NCBI GenBank assembly: GCA_943787535.1
Contig: CALSMU010000013.1
Coordinates: 179,370-243,369 of the forward strand
DNA from: an uncultured Flavobacteriales bacterium
GTDB taxonomy: Bacteria > Bacteroidota > Bacteroidia > Flavobacteriales_D > Parvicellaceae
Length of the DNA stretch: 64,000 nt
Direction of reading: 5' to 3'
This document shows, in pieces, positions 1-9,049 of the stretch (position 1 is the first letter of the stretch; each line of letters starts with the position of its first letter). The notes under the pieces are model-generated. The model was not told where the DNA came from. It searched no databases and saw only the letters and a list, made by a program, of their open reading frames with translations. A program made the position numbers and the translations under genes.

Positions 1-912
1 TATAAAAATTGGAAAATGTATATTTCTGCCGGAGCTGATGCTCATGGTTCTTTTAATTTTTCAAATACAGATGATTTTTGGGGAGTTGGTGTAGTTGGAT
101 CTATTAGTAGCAATGCTGTAGGGAAATTGGCAACAATGGCTTATTCTGAAAATGGAATGGGGGCAAATGGAGAAAATGTATTGAAAGCTATGTATGAAGG
201 GAATACAACCTTGTCAGATGGACCGATTTTGTCGATAGGTATTAGTGATGATGGAGAAAATACTTCCAATGAAATCTTGATGGGTGCGGATGCTATAGTC
301 AATACGCTTTCGATTGATGATTACTATTTTAATATGCATTATACCACAACTGCAGAGTTTGGTGAGGTTACTAAGGTTACAATGATTGTAGGAACTGAAA
401 CAGGAGAAACTAGAAAAACTATTTCACTGGGCTCAACTTCAGGAGATAATGAAGTTAGTTATACATTGACAGATATATTAGATATGGTGCTCGGTTCAGG
501 AAACACTCCGCAAGAAGAGTATTTTTATGTTAGAGCTGAAATGCAAACATTTATTGATTACACAGGGCAAGAATTAATTCGAAGAACGGATTTTGATTTC
601 TTTCACTCTTTCACAAATCCAATTTGGCTTAAATTAAGTGAAGTAACCACAGCAGCGATAGAAGATGTTGCAGTCATTGGACCAAGTCCGTTTCGCGAAT
701 CGTTTACATTGTATGTGTCTAATCCAGATTTAGAGGAGGTAACAGTTGAAATCTATAATGATATTGGTCAATTAGTTTTTCAAGAGGTTAAGGTAATTAA
801 TGAAGCTGGAGTTCTATATTCAGCGGAAGAAATCGGTTTATCTATCGGAATGTATACGGTTAAAGTATATGTTGGTAATCTGAATAAGGTAATAAAAGTC
901 GTTAAGGACTAG
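1..912 (+). CDS. C-terminal part of a secreted PHP-type (CehA/McbA-like) metallohydrolase with T9SS sorting domain
   Basis: The reading frame is open to the left edge of the window, so the gene is 5'-truncated and the ATG at 16 is probably internal. Near the start is the motif AGADAHGSFNF, which resembles the metal-binding Asp-x-His of the last PHP-domain motif in CehA/McbA-like hydrolases. A middle region of about 180 residues is beta-rich. The last ~75 residues have the form of a T9SS type A sorting domain: GPSPFRESFTLYVSNP, then a YNDIGQLV segment, then GMYTVKVYVG and a short basic end. This predicts export across the outer membrane by the type IX system. The substrate is unknown. The sorting domain is clear; the PHP assignment rests on one motif because most of the catalytic domain is outside the window. 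Confidence 0.7.
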   Translation, partial: YKNWKMYISAGADAHGSFNFSNTDDFWGVGVVGSISSNAVGKLATMAYSENGMGANGENVLKAMYEGNTTLSDGPILSIGISDDGENTSNEILMGADAIVNTLSIDDYYFNMHYTTTAEFGEVTKVTMIVGTETGETRKTISLGSTSGDNEVSYTLTDILDMVLGSGNTPQEEYFYVRAEMQTFIDYTGQELIRRTDFDFFHSFTNPIWLKLSEVTTAAIEDVAVIGPSPFRESFTLYVSNPDLEEVTVEIYNDIGQLVFQEVKVINEAGVLYSAEEIGLSIGMYTVKVYVGNLNKVIKVVKD

Positions 913-953
913 TTGAGAATCCATTCTTAAAAGAGTTCTAACACACTTTTTTG

Positions 954-1694
954 CTATTGGACGTATCTTTTAAAGTCTTTGTTTTTATCATACTTAAACG
1001 TACAGTTTTTTTGCATTTTTGTTGCTATTTCATCTGTAATTCTGTATACTTCAATTGGGTCCCAGTTATACAAAAGATCTTCTTCTTGGGCACCACTTCC
1101 AATATTGTGAATAACCATAAAACCTCCGTGATTTGGAGATTTTTTGTTACTTACAATACCCACATGTCCTGCAGCAATATCCCAAAATACTATATCACCT
1201 GGTTTGTAGTTACATACTTTTTCAGGAGTTGATATGTTAGCCCCCATTCTTGTCAAATAAGTTTGAATATTTTGCGTTCTTCGATGATCTATGTTATTGT
1301 CCAGTTTTTTGGTAGTATACTTTTTGTTATAAGCATCATGAGCAATCTTCATATCCTTGTGAATCAATTCTTGTAAATCAATATCAATAAATCTTAAGGC
1401 TCTAATAACAACATCTGTGCAAACACCTTGTTGGTAGCCAGGATCTCCACCAGGATAACCAATATTGACCCAACTGCCGTCATATACGGTGTTTTCCTTT
1501 AATTGAAAACTTGCATGATGCGCAGTTTTTGCAGCTTCGGTTTGGAAATTACTGGTGTCACTTAATTTTATTGGTCCATTTGTGTCCCCTGATTCCAGCC
1601 ACTGACCTGGTGTAGGTTTCCATAGTGTTTGTTCATCACATGCTACTATAAGAAGATTTAGTGATAGGAATAAAATTGAAATTATATTTTTCAT
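954..1694 (-). CDS. DUF1287 family lipoprotein (NlpC/P60-like fold)
   Basis: The product is 246 residues with a lipoprotein signal ending LLIVAC, so it is probably membrane-anchored in the envelope. The family signature is visible: YPGGDPGYQQGVCTDVVIRALR, with a likely nucleophilic Cys in GVCTD, then IDLQELIHKDM, and GDIVFWDIAAGHVGIVS carrying the His expected in NlpC/P60-type papain folds. DUF1287 proteins are presumed cell-wall amidases or peptidases, but I know of no assigned substrate. The next gene in the same orientation is an L,D-transpeptidase-like protein, which fits a peptidoglycan context. The gap to it is about 95 bases, so co-transcription is possible but not shown. Confidence 0.85.
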   Translation of the reverse strand: MKNIISILFLSLNLLIVACDEQTLWKPTPGQWLESGDTNGPIKLSDTSNFQTEAAKTAHHASFQLKENTVYDGSWVNIGYPGGDPGYQQGVCTDVVIRALRFIDIDLQELIHKDMKIAHDAYNKKYTTKKLDNNIDHRRTQNIQTYLTRMGANISTPEKVCNYKPGDIVFWDIAAGHVGIVSNKKSPNHGGFMVIHNIGSGAQEEDLLYNWDPIEVYRITDEIATKMQKNCTFKYDKNKDFKRYVQ

Positions 1695-1788
1695 ATTACT
1701 TGAATTTGTTCATTTATAGAGTCTCTTGAATTTTAAAATTTTAGGTATATACAAATGCCGAAAACGTAAATATCGTGCAAAGTATATG

Positions 1789-2427
1789 CTAATTATAAAT
1801 CCACATAAGAGTGGGTTTTTCTTGATTTTTTAATAATTTGTCTACCGCCAAAAATGCGTTATCCGAGATAGCTGGACAGCCCCAACCTTCTGGAGCGCCG
1901 GCAGGATATACTTCTGCATCTGCAATCTCTTTCCAAGAATGAAAGACAATATCTCTTTTATTAGCATTAGAATTGGTTTCATCTAACCCATGTAATCTGT
2001 AGTTAATATTAACGCCAAAACTACTCCAACCCCGTTCGCCTATTTTATATTTGCCAAGTGATGAAAGATGTGAGTCTTCCGTGTTGCTAAACTGTGGATT
2101 GGTTTTACTATGGTCAAGTGTCCAGGGATTATTGCCGCAACCATGGGCTACTAGGTATTCGGCTATTGGTCCTTGTTCTATAAAACTCCAAACATAAAAC
2201 CTATTTTTACCAGAATGCTTGCTCATATCTATGAGAATGCAAAAATCCTGGTTCATACCATTATCTAAACAAAACTTTTTAGCTTGTTGCGCTTTTAAGC
2301 CTAAATCTTTTTCTTGTTTTAATTCGGTTTTTGCATTTTGTTCTACTTTGGAAGGTGTACATAGAATAAAAACATAACTCAATCCAATTATCAGAAAAAA
2401 TAATACGGTTATTTTTAAATTTTTCAT
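1789..2427 (-). CDS. Murein L,D-transpeptidase catalytic domain family protein
   Basis: A 212-residue protein with an N-terminal hydrophobic segment ending ILCTPS, likely a lipoprotein signal or anchor. The catalytic region has HGCGNNPW, then SSLGKYKIGERGWSSFG, RLHGLDETNSNA and FHSW, ending in GWGCPAIS, which holds the presumed catalytic Cys. This layout matches the YkuD_2 branch of L,D-transpeptidase catalytic domains common in Bacteroidota, rather than the classical SHGCxR form. It probably acts on peptidoglycan in the periplasm. Actual transpeptidase activity is inferred from the family. Confidence 0.8.
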   Translation of the reverse strand: MKNLKITVLFFLIIGLSYVFILCTPSKVEQNAKTELKQEKDLGLKAQQAKKFCLDNGMNQDFCILIDMSKHSGKNRFYVWSFIEQGPIAEYLVAHGCGNNPWTLDHSKTNPQFSNTEDSHLSSLGKYKIGERGWSSFGVNINYRLHGLDETNSNANKRDIVFHSWKEIADAEVYPAGAPEGWGCPAISDNAFLAVDKLLKNQEKPTLMWIYN

Positions 2428-2646
2428 ACTTTCAATTTTTATCTTAAAGCTATTTGGCTTTTTTGTTAAGTAAATCCTTGACAGGTAAATTCATTTTGAA
2501 AAAAAAGGTACAACAATAGGATGTGTTTTTTGTTGAATAATTTTATTCGCTACGTTCTACTTATTATGTGAATACAAATAAAAATGTAATGTATCTGCTA
2601 TTATTTTCAATATTAATAACCTACTTTAGAGAAAAAGCATGGAAAA

Positions 2647-3264
2647 ATGAAATGGGTATTAATTATAACAATTATTTTTGGCTGTTCAAATCCACAGATT
2701 AGTGAAAAGAATACAAGTATAAATAAACCATTAAATATGGATACAATAACATTGGGTGCAGGATGCTTTTGGTGCGTAGAAGCCGTTTTTAGTGAGTTAA
2801 AAGGTGTTGAGTCTGTTGTGTCTGGGTATGCAGGAGGAACAGTTGAAAACCCTTCTTATTCAGAGGTGTGTAAAGGTAAAACTGGTCATGCGGAAGTAGC
2901 GCAAATAACTTATGACCCTTCTAAAATATCATTAGCCGATATATTGCAAGTGTTCTGGCAAACGCATGATCCAACTACTTTAAATCGACAAGGTGCCGAC
3001 GTAGGTACGCAGTATAGATCAGTAATCTTTTATCATTCAGAAGAACAGGGGAAACTTGCGTTACAATTAAAAAAGGAACTTTCAGAATCTGGCGCTTGGG
3101 AAAATCCTTTGGTTACAGAGGTGTTGCCTATCCCTCAATTTTATAAAGCAGAAAATTACCATCAAGACTATTATTTGCAAAATGGTGATCAACAATATTG
3201 TAAGTATGTTATTCAGCCCAAGTTGGATAAGTTCAGGAAAGTATTCGCTTCAAAAATTAAGTAG
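2647..3264 (+). CDS. msrA: Peptide-methionine (S)-S-oxide reductase MsrA
   Basis: MsrA reduces methionine-S-sulfoxide in proteins. The active-site motif GAGCFWC is at about residue 37, followed by the family motifs SGYAGG, YDPSKIS, QTHDPTTLNRQGADVGTQYRS and an NYHQDYY segment near the end. The 205-residue length is normal for a single-domain MsrA without a fused MsrB. An N-terminal segment ending IIFGCSNP looks like a lipoprotein signal, so this copy probably works in the envelope on oxidised exported proteins. It starts about 220 bases from the divergent L,D-transpeptidase-like gene and has no obvious operon partner. Confidence 0.95.
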   Translation: MKWVLIITIIFGCSNPQISEKNTSINKPLNMDTITLGAGCFWCVEAVFSELKGVESVVSGYAGGTVENPSYSEVCKGKTGHAEVAQITYDPSKISLADILQVFWQTHDPTTLNRQGADVGTQYRSVIFYHSEEQGKLALQLKKELSESGAWENPLVTEVLPIPQFYKAENYHQDYYLQNGDQQYCKYVIQPKLDKFRKVFASKIK

Positions 3265-3360
3265 TATTTTAAACAGTAGCGGAATAAGCCTTTTTTTTAT
3301 ACTTTCGAAATATACTTTGGCAAGCATTTTGAATTAGTCAAGGTAAATAAAATTAATTAT

Positions 3361-4569
3361 ATGAAAAAAATATTATTACCAATAGCAATATTAATAGGTG
3401 GATTGACTTTTGGTCAAAATGTTCAAGACCAGAAAGTTTCATTTAAGTATGTCCAATTACCAACGAATCCAATACCAAAGGACATTTCAAATTATAATTT
3501 GGTTGTAGATATTTCTGGCTATGCAAAAAGTAATGAAGATTCCATGTCTGTATATCAAAACAGGCTATCTACTTTTGAAGCAGAATTCGAAACGTGGTTA
3601 GAAGATAAAAAGCGAGTAGATAAGCTGTACCTAATGGAGTTAGCTAAGTGGGAAAGGGCAGTAAATGCAACTGTTTCACCTGCTGTGGCACCAGTTATGC
3701 CGATAAAACCTCCATATTCTAAGCAACCTATTAAAGAAGATATAAAACTTCCTTTATTAACAGAGGATGTTACTGAAGCGCAAACAAATGGATTAATTAA
3801 CCTTGAGGGATATACAAAAGGTGAGGGTGGAGCTGTTGTAACATTAGAAATATTAGGTTTTCAAAATGCGAGCATTTCTGTGAAAAAAACTGGTACGGGT
3901 GCAGCAACTAAGTATACATATACAAGTTCTTGCAAAATGCCAGTCAAGGTAACTATAGAAGCTCCAGGATCAGGTATAATTCTTTCAGAAACGGTTAATG
4001 ATAATCTACAAACATCAGTAATTAAGTCATATGATAACCAATATGAGCACAAACTATGGTTGATTGATAACTACGACACTTTTTGGGCTCAGAAACAAAA
4101 ATCAATGTTGACTGCTTCTTTTAAGTCGGTAAATGCAATAATTAATGATAAATGTGGGTATCCGAAGAAAACGCGTTCTACAGAAATCTACACTGTTAAA
4201 AAGCATAAAGGGCATGATTATACAGATTTGATTGATGCTTATACAAATGTAAAATCTGGATACGATTTACTTTTTAAGGATGTTGACAGAACAAGTGCAA
4301 TTGGTAAAATTCAAACTGGAATAGAAATTTGGGAGGATGCTCTAGAAGAAACTAACCCTTTTTATAATAAAGATAGGGTTAATAAAAAAGTAACTGCATT
4401 ATTATATGCTAATTTAGCTGAAGCTTATATGTGGATAAATGATTTTGATTCTGCGGACAATTATCTTCAAAAGGCGAAGATTGGAGGTGTTTTAAAGTAC
4501 AAGAACTTTGCTAAGAGATTGCAGGGTGTATTAAATGGATTGAAAGCTAGATATGAAGTAAACAACTAA
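3361..4569 (+). CDS. Secreted protein of unknown function
   Basis: I do not recognise this 402-residue protein. It has a clear Sec signal peptide (MKKILLPIAILIGGLTFGQ) and no C-terminal sorting domain, so it is probably periplasmic or outer-membrane associated. Residues ~60-115 are rich in charged residues and Pro (VMPIKPPYSKQPIKED). The middle is beta-like. The last ~60 residues (ALLYANLAEAYMWINDFDSADNYLQKAK) look like a single tetratricopeptide-type helical hairpin. The gene stands alone and is followed by a strong rho-independent terminator, so it is probably a monocistronic unit. Confidence 0.8.
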   Translation: MKKILLPIAILIGGLTFGQNVQDQKVSFKYVQLPTNPIPKDISNYNLVVDISGYAKSNEDSMSVYQNRLSTFEAEFETWLEDKKRVDKLYLMELAKWERAVNATVSPAVAPVMPIKPPYSKQPIKEDIKLPLLTEDVTEAQTNGLINLEGYTKGEGGAVVTLEILGFQNASISVKKTGTGAATKYTYTSSCKMPVKVTIEAPGSGIILSETVNDNLQTSVIKSYDNQYEHKLWLIDNYDTFWAQKQKSMLTASFKSVNAIINDKCGYPKKTRSTEIYTVKKHKGHDYTDLIDAYTNVKSGYDLLFKDVDRTSAIGKIQTGIEIWEDALEETNPFYNKDRVNKKVTALLYANLAEAYMWINDFDSADNYLQKAKIGGVLKYKNFAKRLQGVLNGLKARYEVNN

Positions 4570-4591
4570 AAAACAATAATATCCCATAACT

Positions 4592-4628
4592 AAAGCACTT
4601 ATTTTAACCCAAATAAGTGCTTTTTTTG
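4592..4628 (+). terminator. Rho-independent terminator
   Basis: A perfect 13-base inverted repeat, AAAGCACTTATTT / AAATAAGTGCTTT, with a 6-base loop is followed by a run of T. It lies 23 bases after the stop of the unknown secreted protein and before the arginase gene. Confidence 0.9.
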
Positions 4629-4696
4629 TTGTTATATCCCTTATAAACATTGTAATTCAAACAATTTTCAGTAAACTCGCAGTTCGCTAGGATGAA

Positions 4697-5671
4697 ATGT
4701 CAATATTTACAAATATGAGTCGGGTAGTTTTAATCGAAAATAATTCAGAAATTGGTGCTGGTACTAGAGGTGCAAGTCTTGGTGTAGATGCATTAAGGAT
4801 AGCCGCTTTTAATAGTAATAGTGATTATTTTAACAGATATACACTTGAAAAAATTGAAAATGAAAATCATCGATTATTTGAGGAGATAGACTTCCCAAGT
4901 GCAAAGAGAATGGAAGATGTATTTAAAGTCTTTAATAGGATTTGTAATAAGGTTGATGAAACACTTCAAAAGAATAGATTTCCATTGATATTAGCAGGAG
5001 ATCATTCAAGTGCTGGAGGAACTATTGCTGGGATCAAAAAATCGAATCCCGATAAACGCCTAGGAGTAATATGGATTGATGCACATGCAGATTTACACTC
5101 TCCATACACTTCTCCCTCTGGTAACATGCATGGTATGCCTTTGGCTACTGCCTTAAATTTTGATAATATAGATCATAAAATAAAAGAATTAGAACCAGAA
5201 GTAATTGAAACTTGGAAGAAATTGAAAAATGTTGGCGGCGTAGCACCCAAAATTAATCCAGAAGATTTGGTTTTTATAGGAGTAAGAGATACAGAAGAAT
5301 CAGAAGATTATTTTATTGCCAATAATTCTATTCATAGCGTTAGTGTAGAGTATGTTAGAAGGAATGGTGTCGAAAAAGTATCTGCCGAAGTACTTGATTA
5401 CCTTAGAGAATGCGATATTCTTTATCTTTCGTTCGATGTTGATAGTATGGACTGCGATTTAGTTTCTTATGGAACAGGCACACCCGTGTCGAATGGAATT
5501 ACGGAACAGGAGGCGAGTGGATTAATCAATCATTTTCTTATTGACAAAAGAGTAGGTTGTTTTGAAGTTGTTGAAATTAATCCTTGTTTGGATAACAAAC
5601 AAAATAAAATGGCTGAGACAGCTTTCCGGATTTTAGAGAATGCTACCTCAATCATTGAAAAAAGAGGATAA
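4697..5671 (+). CDS. Arginase (ureohydrolase family)
   Basis: This enzyme of the arginase/agmatinase superfamily most likely hydrolyses arginine to ornithine and urea using a binuclear Mn centre. Metal-binding motifs are visible: AGDHSSAGG, WIDAHADLHSP and SFDVDSMD. The 324-residue length and the N-terminal motif IGAGTRGASLGVDAL match the arginase form found in Bacteroidota better than typical agmatinases. The start is uncertain: an internal ATG five codons later (MSRVVLIEN) would also give a normal N-terminus. argS follows about 55 bases downstream in the same direction, so the two arginine-related genes may be co-transcribed. Agmatinase activity cannot be excluded, especially as an arginine decarboxylase is encoded at 18-19.4 kb. 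Confidence 0.88.
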   Translation: MSIFTNMSRVVLIENNSEIGAGTRGASLGVDALRIAAFNSNSDYFNRYTLEKIENENHRLFEEIDFPSAKRMEDVFKVFNRICNKVDETLQKNRFPLILAGDHSSAGGTIAGIKKSNPDKRLGVIWIDAHADLHSPYTSPSGNMHGMPLATALNFDNIDHKIKELEPEVIETWKKLKNVGGVAPKINPEDLVFIGVRDTEESEDYFIANNSIHSVSVEYVRRNGVEKVSAEVLDYLRECDILYLSFDVDSMDCDLVSYGTGTPVSNGITEQEASGLINHFLIDKRVGCFEVVEINPCLDNKQNKMAETAFRILENATSIIEKRG

Positions 5672-5725
5672 TACGCATTCCTTTATTAGTTGCAATAAAA
5701 TTATTTATTAGAGAACAATATCTAA

Positions 5726-7507
5726 ATGAGAGTAGTAGATAATATCATTCGAAATGTGGTAAGAGCTATTGAAGCTTTATACTCCCAAGAATTGCCAATA
5801 CAGCAAATACAGATTCAAAAAACAAAAAAAGAATTCGAAGGAGATTTAACCTTGGTTGTTTTTCCTTTACTAAAAGTTACAAAAAAATCGCCTGAACAAT
5901 CAGCTGAAGAAATAGGGAATTGGCTTATAGATAATGCTGAAATTACTGATTCTTACAATGTTGTAAAAGGATTTTTAAATCTTTCGATAAAAGATGAAGT
6001 TTGGTTAGCTCAGTTCAATGTATGGGCAAAAAATGAAAATTTTGGTAAATCTGCTTCTTCTACAGGAAAAACTTTTATGGTGGAGTATTCTTCTCCAAAC
6101 ACCAATAAGCCGCTGCATTTAGGGCATTTGCGAAATAACTTTTTAGGCTATTCAGTAGCTGAAATATTAAAGGCAAATGGCCATGAAGTTTATAAAACAC
6201 AAATAATTAACGACAGGGGAATACACATTTGTAAAAGTATGTTGGCATGGCAAATATTTGGCAATAATGAAACACCTGAGTCTACGGAAATGAAAGGTGA
6301 TCATCTTATTGGGAAATACTATGTTGCATTTGATAAGGAGTACAAAAAGCAAATAGCAGCTTTGGTAAAAGATGGAATGGATTCGAAGGATGCTGAGAGA
6401 GAAGCTCAAATATTTAAAGATGCACAAGCCATGCTTCTTAAATGGGAGGCACGAGATCCCGATGTATATGCGCTTTGGGAAACTATGAACGCATGGGTAT
6501 ATGAAGGTTTTGAAACTACTTACAAGGAAATGGGGGTTGATTTTGATAAACTTTATTATGAATCTAATACGTATATTTTAGGCAAAGATTTAGTAGAGAA
6601 AGGTTTAGCGGATAATAATTTTTACAAAAAAGAAGATGGTTCAGTTTGGTGCGACTTAAGTGATCATAAAATGGATGATAAATTATTACTCCGTGCGGAT
6701 GGTACATCTGTTTACATGACACAAGACCTAGGTACAGCTATAGAACGTTATAAAGATTATCCAAATTTATCAGGTCTTATCTATACAGTAGGTAACGAAC
6801 AAAATCACCATTTTAATGTTCTTTTCACAATTCTAAATAAATTAGGTTATTCTTGGGCTGAAGGGTGTTATCATCTTTCTTATGGTATGGTAGACTTACC
6901 TACTGGTAGAATGAAGTCGAGAGAAGGAACTGTTGTAGATGCCGATGATTTGATGAAAAGTGTAATTGAGGATGCCAAAAAAATCACCCAAGAAAGAGGG
7001 CATTTAGATGGTCTTTCTGATTCAATTAAAAATGATTTGTATAAAACAATTGGTCTTGGCGGCTTAAAATATTACTTACTAAAAGTTGACCCTAAAAAAG
7101 GAATGCAATTTAATCCTGCAGAGTCAGTTGATTTAAACGGAAATACCGGTCCTTTTATTCAATATACATATGCGAGAATCCAATCCATATTGCGAAAAGT
7201 TGGAACCTTTGCTAAGGTAGCTGAGATAGATTTATTGCTGGAACCTGCGGAAAAGACATTGTTGAAAGATCTTTCAGAATTCCCTAGCGCGATTGAAGAA
7301 GCTGGCAAAAGCTATAGTCCCGCAATAATAGCTAATTACACTTATGAATTGGTGAAGAATTATAATTCATTTTATCAATCCCTATCCATTATAAAGGAGG
7401 AGGATGCGAACAAAAAAGCATTTAGAATAGCAATTAGCTATAAGGTAGGTACGGTAATTAAATTATCGATGAAATTACTAGGAGTAGACGTTCCTGACAG
7501 AATGTAA
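5726..7507 (+). CDS. argS: Arginine--tRNA ligase
   Basis: A class I aminoacyl-tRNA synthetase charging tRNA-Arg in the cytoplasm. At 593 residues it is full length. The HIGH-type motif is seen as SSPNTNKPLHLGHLRNN at about residue 122. The KMSKS-equivalent loop is GRMKSREGT at about residue 395, the usual degenerate form in ArgS. The N-terminal additional domain precedes the catalytic core, and the C-terminal helical anticodon-binding domain ends GVDVPDRM, a conserved ArgS terminus. It converges with the porP/sprF-type gene 26 bases downstream, with no clear terminator hairpin between them. Confidence 0.97.
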   Translation: MRVVDNIIRNVVRAIEALYSQELPIQQIQIQKTKKEFEGDLTLVVFPLLKVTKKSPEQSAEEIGNWLIDNAEITDSYNVVKGFLNLSIKDEVWLAQFNVWAKNENFGKSASSTGKTFMVEYSSPNTNKPLHLGHLRNNFLGYSVAEILKANGHEVYKTQIINDRGIHICKSMLAWQIFGNNETPESTEMKGDHLIGKYYVAFDKEYKKQIAALVKDGMDSKDAEREAQIFKDAQAMLLKWEARDPDVYALWETMNAWVYEGFETTYKEMGVDFDKLYYESNTYILGKDLVEKGLADNNFYKKEDGSVWCDLSDHKMDDKLLLRADGTSVYMTQDLGTAIERYKDYPNLSGLIYTVGNEQNHHFNVLFTILNKLGYSWAEGCYHLSYGMVDLPTGRMKSREGTVVDADDLMKSVIEDAKKITQERGHLDGLSDSIKNDLYKTIGLGGLKYYLLKVDPKKGMQFNPAESVDLNGNTGPFIQYTYARIQSILRKVGTFAKVAEIDLLLEPAEKTLLKDLSEFPSAIEEAGKSYSPAIIANYTYELVKNYNSFYQSLSIIKEEDANKKAFRIAISYKVGTVIKLSMKLLGVDVPDRM

Positions 7508-7533
7508 TTTAGAAACTTGTACTCGTTTTTCTT

Positions 7534-8463
7534 TCAGTTGGCTCTTCTTCCGGTAAATCTTCCTTCTTCTTCTGGAACTTCAGGTGCTTTATTAAGGTTT
7601 AAAGAAAGCATAATTTCATGCGTTCCAGATGTATTTGAACCAACACCCGAACTGCTAAATTCGAAGGCATAAGTCAGAGATAATTTGTCCTTCAATTGCA
7701 TGCCCATATTTAAAATGAATACCGAATTGGATCTATGTCCTATTCCTCCCCAGAGCTTATTGTTATATTTGACATTTCCAAAAACTTCGACTTGCGAATT
7801 TTTCTTTTGTGCGTTTCGTATCATAACTAATGGTATAAATTCAAATTGCTCATCAACTTTCAACTTGTAAGAAATATATACATTACTATGGCGTACTAGG
7901 TTATATTTACTTCCATCAATAATGTCGACAGTAGCCTTTGTTCCTAGTAATTGAGGAAGTGCTATTCCAATATTTAAATCTCTATCAAAAGTGTATGCCA
8001 TGCCAAAGGCTGCATCAAAAGTCATTTTTAATGGAGCGCTTGTGAGAACAATGTCACTCATATCATCTGCTTGAATAGTACTTAAATCCAAAGTTCCTTT
8101 CATAATCCCAGCCGAAAGCCCAAATCGAATTTTACTCTTGTTATCAATGTGTAATTTGTAGGAATAACTTGCATTAGCATTTATTCTTTGAATGAAAGCA
8201 ATTTTATCTAAGGAGACGTTTCCACCAATGCCCATTTTAGAATTTAGCTGACGTTGCGCTGATAAAAAGGTGGTATTTGGACTACCTACAAAACCCACCC
8301 ACTGCTGTCTGTGTCCTAATTGTACTTGAGTTCCTTTTTTCGTTCCAACCTCTGCAGGATTAATAAAAGAAGTATTGTAAGGGTACATAGCACTAATTGG
8401 TACCTGTTGGGAAAATGCACTAAACGATATTAATATTATTATACCTAAAAATAGATTCTTCAT
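7534..8463 (-). CDS. PorP/SprF family type IX secretion system membrane protein
   Basis: A 309-residue outer-membrane beta-barrel protein with signal peptide MKNLFLGIIILISFSAFSQ. The family hallmark is the N-terminal PISAMYPYNTSFINPAEVGTKKG followed by HRQQWVGFVGSPNTTFLSAQ. SprF-type proteins work with the T9SS to export or display CHU_C-ended partners such as SprB. Its gene starts 13 bases after the end of the HYR/CHU_C adhesin gene on the same strand. That pairing is typical and suggests it is the dedicated outer-membrane partner for that adhesin. If the adhesin is truly frameshifted, this gene would have lost its substrate. Confidence 0.92.
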   Translation of the reverse strand: MKNLFLGIIILISFSAFSQQVPISAMYPYNTSFINPAEVGTKKGTQVQLGHRQQWVGFVGSPNTTFLSAQRQLNSKMGIGGNVSLDKIAFIQRINANASYSYKLHIDNKSKIRFGLSAGIMKGTLDLSTIQADDMSDIVLTSAPLKMTFDAAFGMAYTFDRDLNIGIALPQLLGTKATVDIIDGSKYNLVRHSNVYISYKLKVDEQFEFIPLVMIRNAQKKNSQVEVFGNVKYNNKLWGGIGHRSNSVFILNMGMQLKDKLSLTYAFEFSSSGVGSNTSGTHEIMLSLNLNKAPEVPEEEGRFTGRRAN

Positions 8464-8476
8464 AAAAATAAATTTA

Positions 8477-9049
8477 TTATCTCATCAATAAAATACTGCC
8501 TTTGTATTCTTGTTGAGCACATTTAATTAAATAAAAATAAGTTCCTTCTGGTAAAGGCTCTCCTGATTCGTTCGTTCCGTCAAAGTTATTTTCATACGAA
8601 GTGGATTCCCAAACTATTTTCCCCCATCTGTTGTAGATAGCCAATGGACAGCCTGAGATTAAGGAAGGTTTATTTACAGTCCATGTATTATTTGATAAAT
8701 CACCATTTGGAGAAAGAAAGTTATTTATTTCCAATGAGTCAATTGTATTTACTAATATTAAAACAGAATCAGTAGCAGAACAACCGTCTGCACTTGTGGA
8801 GTAAATAGTATAATAAGTTGCAGGTTCTGTTGGAGCTACGCTAGGGTTTAATATGGTGTCATTATCCATATTGTAAAATGGAGTCCATAAAATATTTCCA
8901 CCATTACTAACAGTAGCATCAAGCACTGCACTATCTCCTTCTTCAATTAAAACGCTAGTCCCTGCAAATAAAACAACAGGAGCAAATACTTTTAAATCAA
9001 ACGTACATGTAGTTGTATTTCCTACTAAGTCTGTTACAGTGTATTCCAA
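8477..9049 (-). CDS. C-terminal part of frameshifted HYR-repeat adhesin (CHU_C domain)
   Basis: This 190-residue ORF is not a separate gene but the continuation of the 8997-11771 ORF in another frame. Its first residues, EYTVTDLVGNTTTCTFDLKV, complete the last HYR repeat, which in the upstream ORF breaks off after FPVGITTL. An Ig-like domain of about 85 residues follows. The last ~75 residues are a gliding-motility-associated C-terminal (CHU_C, T9SS type B) domain: FLSPNGDLSNNTW, YNRWGKIVWESTSY, GTYFYLIKC. The ORF caller used a TTG start that lies inside the repeat and is unlikely to be a genuine initiation site. Without this part the upstream product would lack its secretion signal for the T9SS. 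Confidence 0.85.
   Translation of the reverse strand: MEYTVTDLVGNTTTCTFDLKVFAPVVLFAGTSVLIEEGDSAVLDATVSNGGNILWTPFYNMDNDTILNPSVAPTEPATYYTIYSTSADGCSATDSVLILVNTIDSLEINNFLSPNGDLSNNTWTVNKPSLISGCPLAIYNRWGKIVWESTSYENNFDGTNESGEPLPEGTYFYLIKCAQQEYKGSILLMR

Noticed and set aside
951-1232. 93-residue plus-strand ORF overlapping the DUF1287 gene
   Set aside because: It is fully antisense to a gene with clear family motifs and has a composition typical of shadow ORFs.
8477-9049. A separate small gene starting at 9049
   Set aside because: The start codon is a TTG inside a HYR repeat, and the protein continues the upstream adhesin after a one-base shift.
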